A stretch of 6,792 nt of DNA from Promethearchaeota archaeon (GCA_014729315.1 WJKD01000024.1:1-6792); one strand, 5' to 3'; shown: positions 1 through 6,213, numbered from the stretch's first letter. Program-made: numbers and translations. The notes: generated by a model not told the origin, from the sequence alone.

Positions 1-156
1 AAGCCGTGTTTCGAGCTGCGAGACGATAGCTTTTCCTTCATTTTCAGGGAGGACATTCTGTATAACCTCGCACACTCTTTCGAATGTAGTTCCAGTTCTC
101 TCAGGGCGTTTAGCAGGATCGTTCACTAATGCTTCATACAAGTCCATTGTCTTCAT
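1..156 (-). CDS. Unrecognised protein, N-terminal part only (cut by left window edge)
   Basis: An open minus-strand frame starts at ATG 156-154 and runs off the left edge with no stop, giving 52 residues (begins MKTMDLYEALVNDP, ends VSQLETRL). A GGAG-type ribosome site lies about 8 bases upstream of the ATG, and no other start fits as well. The visible part is charged and soluble-looking, with no signal peptide or membrane segment. I do not recognise the family. It is divergent from the transporter at 497, from which it is separated by a 340-base spacer. Its composition is mid-GC like the transporter rather than AT-rich like the CBASS genes, so it probably belongs to the resident genome. Confidence 0.7.
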   Translation of the reverse strand, partial: MKTMDLYEALVNDPAKRPERTGTTFERVCEVIQNVLPENEGKAIVSQLETRL

Positions 157-242
157 GTTAATTGCTCCATATTTTTTCTTCTTAAAAAATTTTTTAATGA
201 ATAGGACACAATCCGGCGGGACATTAAATTTTTTCTGATGTG

Positions 243-248
243 ATTATA
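243..248 (-). promoter_or_regulatory. Possible -10 box for the left-edge gene
   Basis: The minus strand reads TATAAT here, a perfect sigma70 -10 hexamer, about 87 bases before the ATG at 156. No convincing -35 sits 16-18 bases upstream (the bases there read roughly AATAAT), so this is a candidate only. Confidence 0.25.
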
Positions 249-483
249 AGTGACCACCAGCAATGATTATTACAAACTAAGCATATTCCAGACCAACTGC
301 AAGGGATTTTTCTTATTTTTTTGTCTTCATTAACCTGCCTTTCACCTGGGCATTTGACAAATCCGAATTCGCTTAGCCATCAAATTTAATTCAGTCTCTT
401 CCCCCATCATTTTTTATACTAAATGGAACTGAATCAATTATCAGGCTTTTAATTCCACGACACCCACATGAATTAATCAACAT

Positions 484-490
484 AAGGTAG
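484..490 (+). promoter_or_regulatory. Ribosome binding site selecting the TTG start of the MFS gene
   Basis: AAGGTAG lies six bases before the TTG at 497. No ATG or GTG start in the frame is near any other Shine-Dalgarno-like run, and the first membrane helix begins soon after, so this site fixes TTG as the start. Confidence 0.6.
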
Positions 491-496
491 AAACTC

Positions 497-1978
497 TTGA
501 TTGATCCTCACATAGAAGCGACTGACTACAGCCGGAAATGGTTTGTCCTATCCGCAATCGGTATGGGAGTATTTCTTGCAACGATCGATGCCAGCATTGT
601 AAACGTGGCGCTGCCAACACTTGTGACTGAATTCCAGGCACGCTTTGCAGTCGTGCAATGGATCGTGTTGAGCTACCTGCTCACTTTAGCGACCCTGATG
701 CTAACCATCGGACGACTGGCAGATATTCTTGGCAAAAAACCGATTTATCTAACCGGGATGTTCATTTTCACGATTGGCTCATTGATGTGCGGACTTTCGC
801 AGACGGTTTACTGGCTCATCGGATTCCGTATTTTTCAGGCGGTCGGCGCCGCAATGATGATATCTCTGGGAGCGGGCATTCTCACCGAATCTTTTCCGCC
901 ACAAGAGCGCGGGAAGGCGCTGGGCTTTGTCGGAGCAATCGTTTCCATCGGGATTATCACCGGTCCTACCTTAGGCGGGTTTCTGATCGATCTCATTTCC
1001 TGGCACTGGATATTTTTCGTGAATGTACCAATCGGGATTATCGGCAGTTTTATGGTGCTTCGCTTTCTGCCAAATGTCAAAGCGATCAGCGGACAACGAT
1101 TCGACTTCTGGGGCGCGGGCTCGTTGTTTATCAGCCTGCTCTCGTTTCTGTTAGCATTGACTTTGGGGCAGAAAATGGGTTTTACGAATCCACGGATTTT
1201 AGTGCTATTCGGCGCATGGGCAATTTTATTTATCTCCTTTTTATTCGCAGAGCTAAATGTAAGCGAGCCGATGATCGACCTGCATTTGTTCAAAAATCAA
1301 TTGCTCAGACTCAGCCTATCCACGGGATTTATTGTTTTTGTATGCACCGGCGGCATTGTACTGCTGATGCCTTTTTATCTTGAAAATGTGCTTGGCTATG
1401 ATCCGCACCAGGTGGGATTGTTATTAGCGATTGTCCCGGTCTCGGCTGGCATGGTCAGTCCATTCGCCGGCACTCTATCCGACCGTTTCGGTACTCGCCC
1501 TGTATCAACGTTCGGGCTGCTCATCATGTTTATCGGCTACGCCAGCTTGTTGACTCTTGGAAGGGAAACAACTGCATCGGGCTACATCTTGCGCTTTTTC
1601 CCGGTCGGACTGGGCATCGGTATTTTCCAGTCCCCGAACAACAGCGCAATTATGGGATCCGCACCGCGGGAAAAATTAGGTGTTGTTTCCAGTCTGCTCT
1701 CGCTCACCCGCACGTTGGGGCAGAGTTCGGGCATTGCCGCGATCGGCGCACTCTGGGTCAGCCGTGTAGTACTACACGCTAATCATTCATTTGATTTCAA
1801 CGCCACGAAAACCGACGCCGGAGCACAAGTCGCCGGACTCAACGATACTTTCATTGTAACCGCTACATTTATTTTCATAGCGCTGATATTGAGTCTGGTG
1901 AGCTGCATCCGGGAGAGGGCATGTTTATTGGGGATGAATAAGAATGCGCAGGGCGAGGAATTAAATAATGGGGATTGA
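497..1978 (+). CDS. MFS drug-efflux transporter, DHA2 (EmrB/QacA) 14-TM family
   Basis: This inner-membrane, proton-driven exporter is probably for hydrophobic drugs or other toxic small molecules; the substrate cannot be told from sequence. At 493 residues it has the usual length for the 14-helix DHA2 family. Visible signatures are D31 in the TM1 motif D-x-x-I-V-N-V-A-L-P (31-40), motif A GRLADILGKK (72-81) in the TM2-TM3 loop, a motif-B-like R111-I-F-Q-A-V-G-A-A, and the antiporter motif C ending GPTLGG (156-161). These are followed by the family-typical WHWIFFVNVPIG (169-180), a second motif-A-like GTLSDRFGTRP (325-335) and FQSPNNSAIMG (377-387). It starts at TTG. It is transcribed towards the CBASS operon (convergent), is much more GC-rich, and is not expected to take part in it. 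No membrane-fusion partner is next to it. Confidence 0.93.
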   Translation: MIDPHIEATDYSRKWFVLSAIGMGVFLATIDASIVNVALPTLVTEFQARFAVVQWIVLSYLLTLATLMLTIGRLADILGKKPIYLTGMFIFTIGSLMCGLSQTVYWLIGFRIFQAVGAAMMISLGAGILTESFPPQERGKALGFVGAIVSIGIITGPTLGGFLIDLISWHWIFFVNVPIGIIGSFMVLRFLPNVKAISGQRFDFWGAGSLFISLLSFLLALTLGQKMGFTNPRILVLFGAWAILFISFLFAELNVSEPMIDLHLFKNQLLRLSLSTGFIVFVCTGGIVLLMPFYLENVLGYDPHQVGLLLAIVPVSAGMVSPFAGTLSDRFGTRPVSTFGLLIMFIGYASLLTLGRETTASGYILRFFPVGLGIGIFQSPNNSAIMGSAPREKLGVVSSLLSLTRTLGQSSGIAAIGALWVSRVVLHANHSFDFNATKTDAGAQVAGLNDTFIVTATFIFIALILSLVSCIRERACLLGMNKNAQGEELNNGD

Positions 1979-2286
1979 TAATTTTTAATGTTGAACTGTG
2001 AATGAAAGCCAAGAGTGGAGATTTTGACTTACATAGCGGCTCTTTCTAACTTTTAATGTAAACAAAATCGTAAGCGAAACGCTATCCGGTATATTCCAAC
2101 TAAACACAGATTTCAATTTTACAACATTATTTGTGAGATGCTCCAAATATTTCGAAAAGTGTTTATTTTAATACACATTCAGAAGGAAATGTGTTTGAGG
2201 GTAGTATAAAATATTATGTTAAGCATGGTTTCGCTTTTATCTTTCTCTATTCTATTGTGATATTCACTGCTCTAATCTTGTTTGTT
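1979..2286. other. Convergent AT-rich spacer between the MFS gene and the E2-like gene
   Basis: No gene is seen. This stretch receives transcription from both sides, but no strong intrinsic terminator is visible. Weak hairpins are: AAGAG/CTCTT with a long loop within about 2007-2050, followed by a broken T-run (possible weak MFS terminator); AGCG-AAA-CGCT at 2073-2083; and a 7-bp stem ACACATT/AATGTGT at 2173-2179 and 2188-2194 with an 8-base loop but no clean T-run on either strand. The left boundary of the AT-rich CBASS segment falls here. Confidence 0.5.
2173..2194. repeat. 7-bp inverted repeat in the convergent spacer
   Basis: ACACATT at 2173-2179 is complementary to AATGTGT at 2188-2194 with an 8-base loop. 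It lies downstream of both converging genes and could act as a weak bidirectional 3'-end structure, but neither strand shows a proper U-tract, so I do not call it a terminator. Confidence 0.3.
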
Positions 2287-2955
2287 TTATTTATCAAAAT
2301 ATTTTTCAATAAAAGTTAATGTATTTCTAGCTTGTTGACGTGAAATTTTGTTTTTAAATTTGCTGAGATGAGAAAAATGACAATCTTGCAATCGTTTATA
2401 ACTACCACAATAGCACTTCCAACTCCCCTTTATTTTTTCTTTCGATAGGTATTTTAAAAATTTTTTTATTACGATTATGTCGTTAGTACCTAAAAGTTCG
2501 GAATAAAATTCAATAAGTCCTTTTAAACCGTGACCTCTCTCTCCATAAGGCCATTTTCCATTTAAATCGAAATATGTTTGTGACCTAAAAAAGCTTTCTA
2601 CAGGACCTCGGATAAAGTCTATTATTGTCGAACCGGGTGGATAATATTTATATCTTTCGTCAGGAAAAAACAAACAGGCAATATCTGTCGGAGGAATAAA
2701 ATGTCTATCAAGAATTTTAGGTAATCTTCCCCCAATTTCTCTTACTAGCGGCAATTGTCTTGTATAATCTTTAGGTATTATAATTTCAATAGAGTACCGA
2801 TCTAATTCCCTCGTTCTTGTTGAATCGTAGATAAATAAACTACCCCTTATAATCGTTAGGCTATGATCCTCAACAACGTGTAAACTTGGATAATCAGTCA
2901 TTAATTGTTTTTTAAGTGTCTCTTGAAATTGAGAAATGCTAACATCAGATCCCAT
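2287..2955 (-). CDS. E2-like (ubiquitin-conjugating-type) CBASS accessory protein with C-terminal SEC-C-like zinc motif
   Basis: This 222-residue protein looks like the stand-alone E2-fold protein of type II-short CBASS. The family conjugates or loads the cyclase C-terminus onto a catalytic cysteine and thereby tunes cyclase activity (known from related systems; inferred here). Visible landmarks are IPKDY (60-64), GGRLP (75-79), DRHFIPPTDIACLFFPDE (83-100) with H85 and the candidate catalytic C94, PPGSTIIDFIRGPVESFF (106-123) and WPYGERGHGLKGLIEFY (135-151). The C-terminus carries C181-Y-C183-G-S-Y-K-R-L-Q-D-C192-H193, matching the SEC-C zinc-knuckle pattern C-x-C-G-S-x-K-x8-ish-C-[CH]. It begins four bases after the cyclase stop (TGA TTTA ATG), with only GGAG inside the cyclase end as a ribosome site, so it is probably translationally coupled. 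It is the last gene of the operon. The family call is from memory of conserved motifs, without a search. Confidence 0.75.
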   Translation of the reverse strand: MGSDVSISQFQETLKKQLMTDYPSLHVVEDHSLTIIRGSLFIYDSTRTRELDRYSIEIIIPKDYTRQLPLVREIGGRLPKILDRHFIPPTDIACLFFPDERYKYYPPGSTIIDFIRGPVESFFRSQTYFDLNGKWPYGERGHGLKGLIEFYSELLGTNDIIVIKKFLKYLSKEKIKGSWKCYCGSYKRLQDCHFSHLSKFKNKISRQQARNTLTFIEKYFDK

Positions 2956-2959
2956 TAAA

Positions 2960-3862
2960 TCAGTAACTCCATGGTTTTGCAGAATTTCGTTTTTGTGAAC
3001 TAATCGCTGTGGTAATGGCTATGTTATTATATTCGTCTTTATCTTGAATTGGACCAAAAATTGACTCCCAATTATCATTATCTATTTGATCTAACGCTCC
3101 CCTTGAGATTGATGAAAGTTGATTTTTAATTGAAGTGCCAAAATGCGTACTTAAATCATTACCAATTGGATTCGCTGGATCTTCGACTTTGATATTATTG
3201 ACATTGTCTTTTAATTCTTGCCAAAATTTTGTTAACAATTCATCCAATCGTTCATTATTAATACTCTCTAAAACTTTTATTACTAAAAGTTCAAGGACAA
3301 AAGTTTTTAAGCCAAAGATACCCCACCGAATTTTCCAATATTTAATAAGTTTTATTACATTATGTAATCCACTATCACTTATATGCGTTATATGCTTCTC
3401 AATATTGGTTTTTAAATATTCTTTGTCTCCTATCGATTGGTATAAAAATACATCATAGTTTTTATCATTTACAAATCGCCCAGGTACAACATCAATATGA
3501 AAATCTTGCTGAAAATTATCAGTATCTTTTCCTTTAAGACGTAATGCAGATGTCTTTGGCTCAACATAATATTTATCTTCTAATGCTTGTTTCATATTAG
3601 CGTATATTTCCTTTAAAGTATCACCTGCATTTTTATCATCATGTTTGAAATAGCAGACGATATCCAGGTCATAGCTCTCTTTTATCATTGTACCTTTTGC
3701 TTTGGAACCACCATAACGAATTGTTGGATTAGATTCACTAAATTCTTTTCTTAAAATTTCTTCAACAATTTCTTTCTCCTTCCTTATTGCTTTTATTTCA
3801 GGGCTATCATTTGAAAGAGACTGCTGTTTAAGAATTTTTTGAAGATACTCATTTGGTGTCAT
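2960..3862 (-). CDS. CD-NTase (OAS/cGAS-like cyclic-oligonucleotide synthase), CBASS cyclase
   Basis: This 300-residue nucleotidyltransferase should turn NTPs into a cyclic di- or trinucleotide alarm signal on phage infection. The catalytic core is complete: G51-G52-S53 followed by K-A-K-G-T (54-58), the metal-binding pair D65-L-D67 in SYDLDIV, and the third acidic residue D124 in DFHIDVVPG (120-128). The C-terminal half has the usual OAS-like helical signatures KLIKYWK (171-177), GLKTFVLELL (184-193) and DPANPIGNDLS (228-238). It ends in KPWSY, with tyrosine rather than glycine as the last residue. It starts one base after the cap5 stop (TGA T ATG), with AGGA in the end of cap5 as a ribosome site, so the two are tightly coupled. 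Pairing with an HNH-SAVED effector is typical of the CdnG group, whose reported messenger is 3',2'-cGAMP, but I cannot assign the clade or product from sequence alone. Confidence 0.92.
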   Translation of the reverse strand: MTPNEYLQKILKQQSLSNDSPEIKAIRKEKEIVEEILRKEFSESNPTIRYGGSKAKGTMIKESYDLDIVCYFKHDDKNAGDTLKEIYANMKQALEDKYYVEPKTSALRLKGKDTDNFQQDFHIDVVPGRFVNDKNYDVFLYQSIGDKEYLKTNIEKHITHISDSGLHNVIKLIKYWKIRWGIFGLKTFVLELLVIKVLESINNERLDELLTKFWQELKDNVNNIKVEDPANPIGNDLSTHFGTSIKNQLSSISRGALDQIDNDNWESIFGPIQDKDEYNNIAITTAISSQKRNSAKPWSY

Positions 3863-3863
3863 A

Positions 3864-5054
3864 TCAATTCATTCCTATAGTAAATTTATATTCATCATCA
3901 ATTCTATCGTAAATTAATAAGGATGGACTAACTTCTTTCAATAATTCTCTTCCGCATACGATTGCCACGGGTGCGGGTATTGCGGGGAAAATATGTATAT
4001 TTTTTACCTTTTTATAATCTTTCTCTATTTGACGTAGAAGCCCTTCGTATACGTCCCGAAAGGACTGAAGTGTGCATTTATTTTTTAAAAGATTCCTATT
4101 GGGTGGAGCGTTTTCAGGGCTTATCTCGGCAATAGTAAAAGCACATGTTATCTCTGATGGTAACTGATCTATAGATATCTTTCCGCTTACAGAAAGAATT
4201 ATTGCAATTTTTAAATTGTCTGAACCTTGTTGAATAGTTGACGATTTAAATGTAACTGTTTGGCTATCATCTCTCCATGCCCAACCTTCATCGCCATCAC
4301 GGTGTTTTTGATAATTATCAATCGGTACTTTATCTCCGATTTTGTAACCAAGATAAATAAGTAAAGGAATACGTGAAATTGCAAATACAGAAAGATGCTT
4401 AATTTCTTTCTTATCAATAGCAGGGTTTATTAAACGCCCCACAATCTCATCAATTTTACCTTTTCCTGCATCCCAATAAGTTTTACTTATTTTTTGTGGA
4501 AGCCCAGTTAAGTTAATTTCTATATTGTTTTCTCCACCCAAATATCTCGGATAACGTTCAGATCCTTTTAGAACAGCAATTCTTATTTCCTCGTTCGAAA
4601 TCGTTACCGAATCGCCTCTAATATTATTAAACATTCTGATGATTACTGTTTCAGAATCAGAATCTAATCCAGTGATGTATCTTATACGATTTTCGTGTTC
4701 CTTTTTATATTTCAATAAAATCTCTTTAGAATATATATCTTGAAATTCTTTTTTATCAATAAGCGTATGACATTTTGTGCATAGCAAAATAAGGTTGTCA
4801 ATTTCATTACGTTTTTCAATTGGTAGTGGATCTTTTCCACGAGGTCCATTTATCCTTCGTGCTACAATGTGAGCAATGTTAGCTAATTTTGCTTTATTTG
4901 TTGTAAGTTCATCTTGCAAAAGATATCTATTACAACCATGAAATGCGCATCTTCCGCCACTTTTAACCCAAAGTTCTAAAACAACAGGATCAGTACTTTT
5001 AAGTTTCGGAGCCTCTTCTATATGCCCTGACTTATTTTTTGTTGGTTTTCTCAT
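3864..5054 (-). CDS. cap5: Cap5: HNH endonuclease-SAVED fusion, CBASS effector
   Basis: This is the cytosolic killer protein of the system, 396 residues and the usual Cap5 size. Residues about 20-125 form an HNH nuclease: zinc-binding C36-x4-C41, the catalytic-site histidine H62 in AHIVA (61-65), a GPRG turn (70-73), N87, and C92-x2-C95-H96-TLID. Residues about 150-396 form a SAVED domain, the cyclic-oligonucleotide sensor: HLSVFAISRIPLLIYLG (220-236), a Y-x2-H-R...WAW stretch (248-260), and IFPAIPAPVAIVCGRE (355-370) followed by P377-S-LLIYD. In known Cap5 proteins ligand binding drives oligomerisation and activates double-strand DNA cleavage, causing abortive infection. The start at 5054 has only a weak GAAAG-type ribosome site. 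It is the first gene of the core operon and is strongly AT-rich compared with the transporter. Confidence 0.93.
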   Translation of the reverse strand: MRKPTKNKSGHIEEAPKLKSTDPVVLELWVKSGGRCAFHGCNRYLLQDELTTNKAKLANIAHIVARRINGPRGKDPLPIEKRNEIDNLILLCTKCHTLIDKKEFQDIYSKEILLKYKKEHENRIRYITGLDSDSETVIIRMFNNIRGDSVTISNEEIRIAVLKGSERYPRYLGGENNIEINLTGLPQKISKTYWDAGKGKIDEIVGRLINPAIDKKEIKHLSVFAISRIPLLIYLGYKIGDKVPIDNYQKHRDGDEGWAWRDDSQTVTFKSSTIQQGSDNLKIAIILSVSGKISIDQLPSEITCAFTIAEISPENAPPNRNLLKNKCTLQSFRDVYEGLLRQIEKDYKKVKNIHIFPAIPAPVAIVCGRELLKEVSPSLLIYDRIDDEYKFTIGMN

Positions 5055-5180
5055 ATAACTTTCATGGTTAATCTAACTTATCAAATCAAACACTCAACTT
5101 CGTTTTAACTATAAAGTTATAAATATAGTTCCAATTTAATTCTATATTATTTTTATATTTATAAATATTCGGTATAATTC
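5055..5180 (-). promoter_or_regulatory. AT-rich gap between peptidase and cap5; possible CBASS promoter region
   Basis: This 126-base gap is the only space between the regulator pair and the CBASS core that could hold a separate promoter. Two weak sigma70-like candidates are visible on the minus strand. One is TTGGAA (5128-5133) with TATAGT (5107-5112) at a short 15-base spacing. The other is TTGAGT (5092-5097) with TAGATT (5070-5075) at 16 bases, which would leave an almost leaderless message. No terminator with a U-tract follows the peptidase stop, so read-through from the regulator promoter is also possible. A 14-bp AT palindrome (ATATTTATAAATAT, 5155-5168) is present. The palindrome found in front of the XRE gene is not repeated here. 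Confidence 0.35.
5107..5130. repeat. Inverted repeat upstream of cap5
   Basis: AACTATA (5107-5113) and TATAGTT (5124-5130) are perfect complements with a 10-base spacer, a size that would suit a dimeric repressor. They overlap a possible -10 box. The AT-richness of the region makes a chance match quite possible. Confidence 0.3.
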
Positions 5181-5807
5181 TCAATTGATTTCGCTCCAAA
5201 CCTTCTCATATTTTACCCGTCGAAAAATCACCTCATCCGACACATCAAATGTATCGCAAATGATCCGTGAAACTGCCCGAATTAAAAGCTCTTCATCTTC
5301 GGTATCAGTTAACGCTCGATATTGATCAATTTTACTACTCTGAATTGTCAGTTCCTCAATCAAACGCTTTTTAGGCACTAATAACCGACCGGCAAATTCA
5401 TAAGCCTGTTGCTCGAACCAGAACAAAGCATCTTCAGAAAAATCTTTTCGAAATTTCTTCCATTCGCTTGAAGTACGGAATTTGCAGCTTTTTATTTCTC
5501 CGGGGTGTAAAATCAGGTGCCCAATTTCATGAGCATAGGTAAATCGGAGCCTTCTGTAATACCTCGAATCCATGTAGATTCTTTCGTCGACGAAAATTGT
5601 TTGTAGATCCCGCGAAAGAAATCCATCAATATCGATTGTTTGTAACAAACCTTTAATAGGCCAGATTTCCAATTGTAGATCGAATTCAATAATATCTTCT
5701 ATAGGAACCGGTACAAGTTCAATAGGCTTAACATGTTTTCTTCTAAATTCTTCCGCCTTTTCCCGGATTTCCTCCCATCGCATTCTCCGCGGTTTGATAT
5801 TATCCAA
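5181..5807 (-). CDS. ImmA/IrrE-family zinc metallopeptidase (CapP-like candidate)
   Basis: This cytosolic protease is of the family that cleaves a partner XRE repressor. With the TTG start at 5807 it has 208 residues. H93-E94-I95-G96-H97 in YAHEIGHLILHP is the HExxH zinc site, and E132 in FEQQAYEFAGRLLVP (131-145) is the likely third ligand. The segment DIDGFLSRDLQTIFVDE (59-75) is typical of the beta-sheet before the active helix. The start is re-set from an upstream ATG at 5843. A perfect AAGGAG sits seven bases before TTG 5807, which follows the XRE stop by one base, whereas the ATG would force a 35-base overlap with no ribosome site. It is co-transcribed with the XRE gene and lies 126 bases upstream of cap5. 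It could be CBASS protease CapP, or an independent XRE/ImmA module. Confidence 0.9.
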   Translation of the reverse strand: MDNIKPRRMRWEEIREKAEEFRRKHVKPIELVPVPIEDIIEFDLQLEIWPIKGLLQTIDIDGFLSRDLQTIFVDERIYMDSRYYRRLRFTYAHEIGHLILHPGEIKSCKFRTSSEWKKFRKDFSEDALFWFEQQAYEFAGRLLVPKKRLIEELTIQSSKIDQYRALTDTEDEELLIRAVSRIICDTFDVSDEVIFRRVKYEKVWSEIN

Positions 5808-5808
5808 T

Positions 5809-6168
5809 TTAACTCTCCTTAATAAGCTTAATAAGATTTTCAAGCTCCTCTTCCGTCGGCTTCTGACCTCTCAAAGTGCGAAAGAAAACAGGCAGCTTTT
5901 CAACAATCGAATCATCATTTAAAAGCTCTTTCGGTATATGTGTTATAGCAGCCAAATCCATCAACGTGTACCAATCTTCACTTTCCTTTTTTATTTTCAG
6001 GATTCCGGCAATTGCTTCGAGTACCGTTTTGCTTTTCGGAGGCGGCAGTATTCCCCGTTCAATTTTGCTCCAATTGCTGGGATCGATCCCGGAAAGTCTG
6101 CAAAATTCTCTTAAAGTAATTCTGTTATGCAGCCGTTTTTGTTTTACGAATTCTCCAAATGCTATCAT
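5809..6168 (-). CDS. XRE-family helix-turn-helix repressor (CapH-like candidate)
   Basis: This 119-residue DNA-binding protein has its HTH at residues about 4-60, with the recognition region SGIDPSNWSKIERG (26-39) followed by a LPPP turn (41-44). The C-terminal part carries a KLPVFFRTLRGQKPTEEE segment (91-108) and a helical tail that probably dimerises or serves as the protease-sensitive region. The start ATG is preceded by AAAGGAG at eight bases. It is the first gene of the pair with the ImmA/IrrE peptidase; the stop TAA is one base from the peptidase TTG. It probably represses its own promoter, because a perfect palindrome covers the predicted start point. Such repressors are released when the partner protease cuts them. 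CapH is one possibility; a generic XRE/ImmA stress switch is the other. Confidence 0.9.
   Translation of the reverse strand: MIAFGEFVKQKRLHNRITLREFCRLSGIDPSNWSKIERGILPPPKSKTVLEAIAGILKIKKESEDWYTLMDLAAITHIPKELLNDDSIVEKLPVFFRTLRGQKPTEEELENLIKLIKES
5815..5820 (-). promoter_or_regulatory. Ribosome binding site that fixes the TTG start of the peptidase
   Basis: The minus strand reads AAGGAG inside the last codons of the XRE gene, seven bases before TTG 5807. This perfect Shine-Dalgarno at ideal spacing decides against the upstream ATG at 5843. Confidence 0.75.
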
Positions 6169-6176
6169 GTGTATGT

Positions 6177-6183
6177 CTCCTTT
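6177..6183 (-). promoter_or_regulatory. Ribosome binding site of the XRE gene
   Basis: The minus strand reads AAAGGAG eight bases before the ATG at 6168, a strong site that confirms the start. Confidence 0.75.
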
Positions 6184-6199
6184 CAGGTAAGTGGTTTAT

Positions 6200-6213
6200 G
6201 GTATATAAATACC
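6200..6213. promoter_or_regulatory. Second, overlapping inverted repeat in the XRE leader
   Basis: GGTAT (6200-6204) and ATACC (6209-6213) form a 5-bp inverted repeat with a four-base centre. It shares its right end with the 12-bp palindrome at 6210-6221, and a further GTGGT half-site is at 6191-6195. Together they look like a cluster of related half-sites (GGTA/TACC) for one protein. Confidence 0.4.

Larger units (their letters stand above)
157..496. other. Divergent gene-free spacer between the left-edge gene and the MFS gene
   Basis: I see no coding frame of substance here. It should hold the promoters of both flanking genes. On the plus strand there is a perfect TTGACA at 354-359, but no good -10 box at normal spacing; a TATACT at 415-420 lacks a matching -35. 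On the minus strand a perfect TATAAT is present (243-248). A perfect 16-bp AT palindrome, TTAAAAAATTTTTTAA, occupies 182-197 just upstream of the left-edge gene. In such AT-rich DNA it may be chance, or a bend or operator site. Confidence 0.5.

Noticed and set aside
182..197. TTAAAAAATTTTTTAA as a terminator
   Set aside because: It has no loop and no G+C in the stem, and it lies upstream rather than downstream of the adjacent gene. Kept only as an AT palindrome.
835..1293. 152-codon minus-strand frame inside the transporter
   Set aside because: Antisense shadow of the transporter; no recognisable motifs and no ribosome site.
658..1383. 241-codon plus-strand frame inside the transporter
   Set aside because: It overlaps the transporter in another frame, its translation is rich in Arg/His with no membrane or domain signature, and the transporter frame shows all family motifs.
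2258..2268. GTGATATTCAC hairpin after the E2 gene as a terminator
   Set aside because: Stem of four pairs and no T-run on the minus strand.
3135..3458. 107-codon plus-strand frame across the cyclase
   Set aside because: Antisense to the conserved cyclase; low-complexity Ser/Leu/Phe-rich product typical of a shadow.
4211..4417. 68-codon minus-strand frame inside cap5
   Set aside because: Lies out of frame within the SAVED domain of cap5; no independent signals.
5876..6190. 104-codon plus-strand frame across the XRE gene
   Set aside because: Antisense shadow of a clear HTH gene that has its own ribosome site and promoter.
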